In this document: piece by piece, positions 14,501 through 16,104 of the stretch | How the letters are laid out: every line of letters begins with the position of its first letter | Position numbering within the stretch: the first letter of the stretch is position 1 | DNA from: DAOTVY01 sp041082245 | GTDB lineage: Bacteria > Chloroflexota > Chloroflexia > DTKN01 | Assembly (NCBI GenBank): GCA_041082245.1 | Contig: JBDOIE010000069.1 | Location: 1 to 16,104, forward strand | Reading direction: 5' to 3' | Length of the DNA: 16,104 bases | Translations under genes and position numbers: made by a program | The notes under the pieces: model-generated | Databases searched by the model: none | What the model was told of the DNA's origin: nothing | Seen by the model: only the letters and a program-made list of their open reading frames with translations

Positions 14501-14705
14501 TAGAGGCTTCCATGCCCAGGATCGGACGGATGCCGGCCTGACGGCAGAGGTCGTAGAAAAAGACAGCTCCGTACAGAGCGTTCTGGTCGGTCAGCGCGAG
14601 CGCAGGGAATCCCATCTGCCGCGCGGTGTCCACCAGATCCTCCAGGCGGCAGATGCTGTCCAGGAGACTGTATATGCTATGCACGTGCAGGTGGACGAAA
14701 GCCAT
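11556..14705 (-). CDS. dnaE: DNA polymerase III alpha subunit, short DnaE type
   Basis: 1049 residues, C-family DNA polymerase. Order: PHP domain (FVHLHVHSIYSLLD at 3-16; SDIHYL at 189-194); palm catalytic Asp385 and Asp387 in PDIDLDF, third Asp542 in KMDLLG; YGVILYQEQV and FCKAHAASYAIVAYR in the fingers region; helix-hairpin-helix at about 808-885; a possible clamp-binding QFPLPL at 898-903; and an OB fold (VIVAGWPIGARPQRT, then FLSLEDLNGTIEVILFP). It stops right after the OB fold, about 100 residues shorter than E. coli DnaE, so the tau-binding tail is missing. Several PHP ligand positions look substituted. The ATG at 14705 is preferred on homology, but a GTG at 14741 has GGAGG three bases upstream and would overlap dinB. 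Seven bases separate it from dinB, suggesting a joint role in lesion bypass or repair synthesis. It could be a second DnaE beside a replicative one. Confidence 0.92.
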   Translation of the reverse strand: MAFVHLHVHSIYSLLDSICRLEDLVDTARQMGFPALALTDQNALYGAVFFYDLCRQAGIRPILGMEASMEDGHSLLLLAENEEGYRNLCRLSTILQSFSEPPPRLSWTALRHHSEGLIALTGGSRGWLYHLVRQGDMERAQRLLGGLQALFGRRNVFLELQLDSSEDVPVVERLVALADSVGIPYVATSDIHYLRPEEAPSYLLLSSIRTGTHLLQPHPDKISWKENGHPDLHFPSPEEMARRFARWPRALAHSSYIADRCRFEFRIGRPIFPKLSLPSQETAFSRLWKLAFLGVMERYRPLTPAVLERLTTELRTIEELGFSPYFLIVADIVREARRRGIPVLGRGSAASSLVAYALGITPVDPLAHRLTFERFLHPERPDPPDIDLDFCWRRRDEMLDYVYKTYCDTHVAMIGTYNTFHARSAIRETAKAFGLSPSEAEEMAARCWIGRFQSPESEDGTEPGPAWFDPLDPPEDDLTATVLRAARSIVGLPRHLSIHCGGLVIAPDSITDIVPLQRSAKGLLITQYDMRAIERLGLVKMDLLGVRALTAIADAVAAVRRSHANDLTVETIPLDDEATFDLLARGETMGCFQLESPGVRALLRRYRPRCLDDVMAVISLFRPAPIRGGLKESFLRRRAGEEPAADWFPEMDPELRGRVEEILGETYGVILYQEQVLRLLSEVGGLSLGEAEAIRRALPETQTESEREPLRQRFLQGATRRGLSASQAEQVWERLAGFTGYAFCKAHAASYAIVAYRAAYLKAHYPAEYMAAVIENEGGYYTPAAYAEEARRMGLKLLPPHVNAPHVATMGCGDTIRIGLGRVRGLSETTRKRLLEEARLAPFASLSDFLFRVRPREEEAKALIRIGACDGLGGNRAEMIWELYAGLQRVEGRTPDGQFPLPLDEERVFPFPIPALPDYRLEERIAFEREILGLALSAHPLSLYQDVLARYQPVGSQLLAEYIGEKVIVAGWPIGARPQRTRQDEWMAFLSLEDLNGTIEVILFPEVFRRCADFLGQECPHLARGEVQEHQGEPVVLAEAVWTEGRAFR

Positions 14706-14712
14706 TGTTCTT

Positions 14713-15942
14713 TCATGGCGGCCGGAACGCGTTTCCGCCACCTTCCTCCAGTTCTCCCAGACGCTTGCGGAGGTTCAGAACCGATCCCCGCTGGATGGAA
14801 CGGCTTCCGTACCGGCTGCGGATATGGTCCAGACAACGCGCCAGCTGGAGGGCGCGTTGTTCCCCGAAGCGATCGCTCGGAAGCAGAGGAAGCTGCGCCC
14901 CTTGTGGGGCTAACCGGCTCAGCTGGATGCCTAGCAGGCGGACCCGCTGCCGGTTACGGTCCAACAGATCGTCCAGGAGATCGCCAGCGACTCGAAGGAG
15001 TGTCGTGTCGCTGGCGGTCGGGTGTCGAAGCGTCTGCTGGCGGCTCTGGGTGGAGAAATTGGCCCAACGCACCTGGACCGCGACGCAGCTACAGCCCAGC
15101 CCTTTTCGGCGCAGGGCGTATCCTGCTTCCTCGGCAAGCAGGCAGAGGGTAGCGCGAAGGAAGGCAGGGTCGCGGGAATCGTGCGGGAAGGTGACGGCAC
15201 GGGAGATCGAGCGCACGGGCTGCGAGCAGGGGGTTACCGGGGAACGGTCTTCTCCTCGGGCCCGGCGTTGCAAGGCGAGTGCGTGAGGTCCCAGGATACG
15301 CTCGAGCAACCTGGCGGGGGCTGCTGCCAGTTCGGCGCAGGTGGTCAGGCGCAGCTCGGCCAGCCGGGCCGCCGTATGCGGGCCGATCCCCGGAAGGACG
15401 GTGATCGGGAGGGGAGCGAGGAAAGCGGCTTCCTGTCCTGGGGGGACCTGGAGCAGGCCGGCCGGCTTGGCCCGGCCGCAGGCGACTTTGGCCACCAGTT
15501 TGTTCCCGGCCAGGCCGATCGAACAGGGCAAACGCAGTTCCTGGCGGATCCTTTCCTGGAGGTTACGGGCAACCTGGAGGGGATCTCCCAGGGCACGCTC
15601 GCTTCCGGTCAGGTCGACGAAAGCCTCGTCGATAGAGGCCATCTCCACCCAGGGGGAAAGCTCTTCCAGGAAAGAGCGGATCTGCTGGGAAGCCTGGTGG
15701 TAGAGCTCGAAGCGGCCGGGGAGAAAAACGGCATGTGGACAGAGCCGGCGGGCCTGCGCGAGCGGCATAGCAGCGTGAATCCCGTAAGCCCGCGCTTCGT
15801 AGGAGGCCGAGGAAACGACCCCTCGTCCCTCCAGATGCCCGCCGACGACGACCGGTTTCCCTTCCAGTTCCGGGCGAAGGGAGCGTTCCACCGAGGCGAA
15901 GAAGGCATCCATATCGAGGCATAGGATTACCCGCGCTCCCAT
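14713..15942 (-). CDS. dinB: DNA polymerase IV (Y-family, DinB)
   Basis: 409-residue Y-family translesion polymerase. Catalytic acids are Asp10 and Asp12 in CLDMDAFFASVE and Asp105/Glu106 in SIDEAFVDLTGS. SYEARAYGI (47-55), the thumb helix-hairpin-helix LPGIGPHTAARLAEL (183-197) and the little-finger domain (about 245-355) follow in the usual order. QLPLL at 350-354 looks like the C-terminal sliding-clamp motif; about 55 more residues follow it. Steric gate Phe14/Phe15 is present. AAGGAG (15949-15954) is six bases before the ATG. It is first in an operon with dnaE, under a strong promoter that carries a candidate LexA-like site, which fits damage-inducible expression. Confidence 0.96.
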   Translation of the reverse strand: MGARVILCLDMDAFFASVERSLRPELEGKPVVVGGHLEGRGVVSSASYEARAYGIHAAMPLAQARRLCPHAVFLPGRFELYHQASQQIRSFLEELSPWVEMASIDEAFVDLTGSERALGDPLQVARNLQERIRQELRLPCSIGLAGNKLVAKVACGRAKPAGLLQVPPGQEAAFLAPLPITVLPGIGPHTAARLAELRLTTCAELAAAPARLLERILGPHALALQRRARGEDRSPVTPCSQPVRSISRAVTFPHDSRDPAFLRATLCLLAEEAGYALRRKGLGCSCVAVQVRWANFSTQSRQQTLRHPTASDTTLLRVAGDLLDDLLDRNRQRVRLLGIQLSRLAPQGAQLPLLPSDRFGEQRALQLARCLDHIRSRYGSRSIQRGSVLNLRKRLGELEEGGGNAFRPP

Positions 15943-15964
15943 CGGCCGCTCCTTAAGGCAATGC

Positions 15965-15976
15965 GTACAAATGTTC
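15965..15976 (-). promoter_or_regulatory. Candidate LexA (SOS) operator
   Basis: The minus strand reads GAAC-ATTT-GTAC, one base from the Gram-positive SOS box GAAC-N4-GTTC, placed at about +1 to +12 of the dinB promoter where a repressor would block transcription. The lexA gene is not in the window and the box preferred by this organism is unknown. Confidence 0.45.
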
Positions 15977-15983
15977 TAGTTTC

Positions 15984-16012
15984 AGTATAACACCGTTCCC
16001 GCGTTCTGTCAA
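15984..16012 (-). promoter_or_regulatory. Sigma-70 type promoter of the dinB-dnaE operon
   Basis: Minus strand TTGACA (16007-16012), 17-base spacer, TATACT (15984-15989). Predicted transcription start at about 15977, leaving a leader of about 35 bases before dinB. Confidence 0.85.
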
Positions 16013-16073
16013 GGTTGACCAGCGTCTGCTTTCCAATGCAGAGAAACACCCCGTGTTTTCGGCAAAGGTGAGT

Positions 16074-16104
16074 GCGTAAAAGGGCGGGCGCGTAAGGGCG
16101 GGCG
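16074..16104. repeat. Short GC-rich tandem repeat at the right edge
   Basis: GCGTAAAAGGGCGGGC (16074-16089) is followed at once by GCGTAAGGGCGGGCG (16090-16104), two copies that differ by loss of two A. The window ends inside it, so more copies may follow. Confidence 0.4.

Noticed and set aside
11556..15942. Classic imuA-imuB-dnaE2 mutasome
   Set aside because: The Y-family protein has intact catalytic residues (ImuB normally lacks them) and no imuA is present.

Overview
This 16.1 kb window is high-GC bacterial chromosome, densely coded with strong AGGAGG-type ribosome binding sites and several start/stop overlaps (ATGA or TGATG). It carries 14 supported protein genes. No rRNA, tRNA, insertion sequence, phage gene or CRISPR array was seen. 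Gene content is consistent with a thermophile-like Chloroflexota (for example Thermomicrobia) or a deep-branching Gram-positive. This is inference from protein style, not from any lineage marker, and the lineage is left open.

Layout. (1) 1-981: a G-rich left edge, a promoter and rsmG (+). (2) 1098-1957: a two-gene + strand operon encoding a membrane-anchored protein with two PepSY-like repeats and a 48-residue membrane peptide, closed by a symmetric terminator shared with the convergent neighbour. (3) 2055-4105 (-): a NarL/FixJ-type response regulator followed by its histidine kinase, coupled by an ATGA overlap. (4) 4213-5085 (-): an FTR1-family iron permease. (5) 5261-6667 (-): glmU, with its own extended -10 promoter. 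(6) 6821-11387 (-): a tungstate/molybdenum cofactor operon. A TTGACA-N17-TAAAAT promoter starts transcription almost exactly at the first base of a molybdenum/tungsten cofactor (Moco/Tuco) riboswitch-like aptamer, which is followed by an intrinsic terminator with a competing antiterminator. The genes tupB, tupC, moaA, moaC, a MOSC-domain gene and tupA follow. (7) 11556-15942 (-): a dinB-dnaE operon (Y-family polymerase IV plus a short DNA polymerase III alpha), with a consensus-like promoter and a near-match to a Gram-positive SOS box at the transcription start. A long hairpin lies downstream.

How the parts work together. The tup/moa operon links import of tungstate (TupABC) to the first steps of pterin cofactor synthesis (MoaA, MoaC) and a MOSC sulfur-carrier protein. 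It appears to be feedback-controlled by the finished cofactor through the leader RNA. The dinB-dnaE pair looks like a DNA-damage tolerance cassette. The two-component system sits between FTR1 and the PepSY operon, but nothing in the sequence proves which genes it controls.

The most interesting parts are the riboswitch leader, including an 11-bp long-range complementarity between the aptamer and the segment just before tupB; the candidate SOS-controlled two-polymerase operon whose DnaE has a partly degenerate PHP domain; and the Met/Cys/His-bearing PepSY pair of unknown function. Nothing recognisable was seen in 16013-16104 beyond a short GC-rich tandem repeat, or in 11388-11465.
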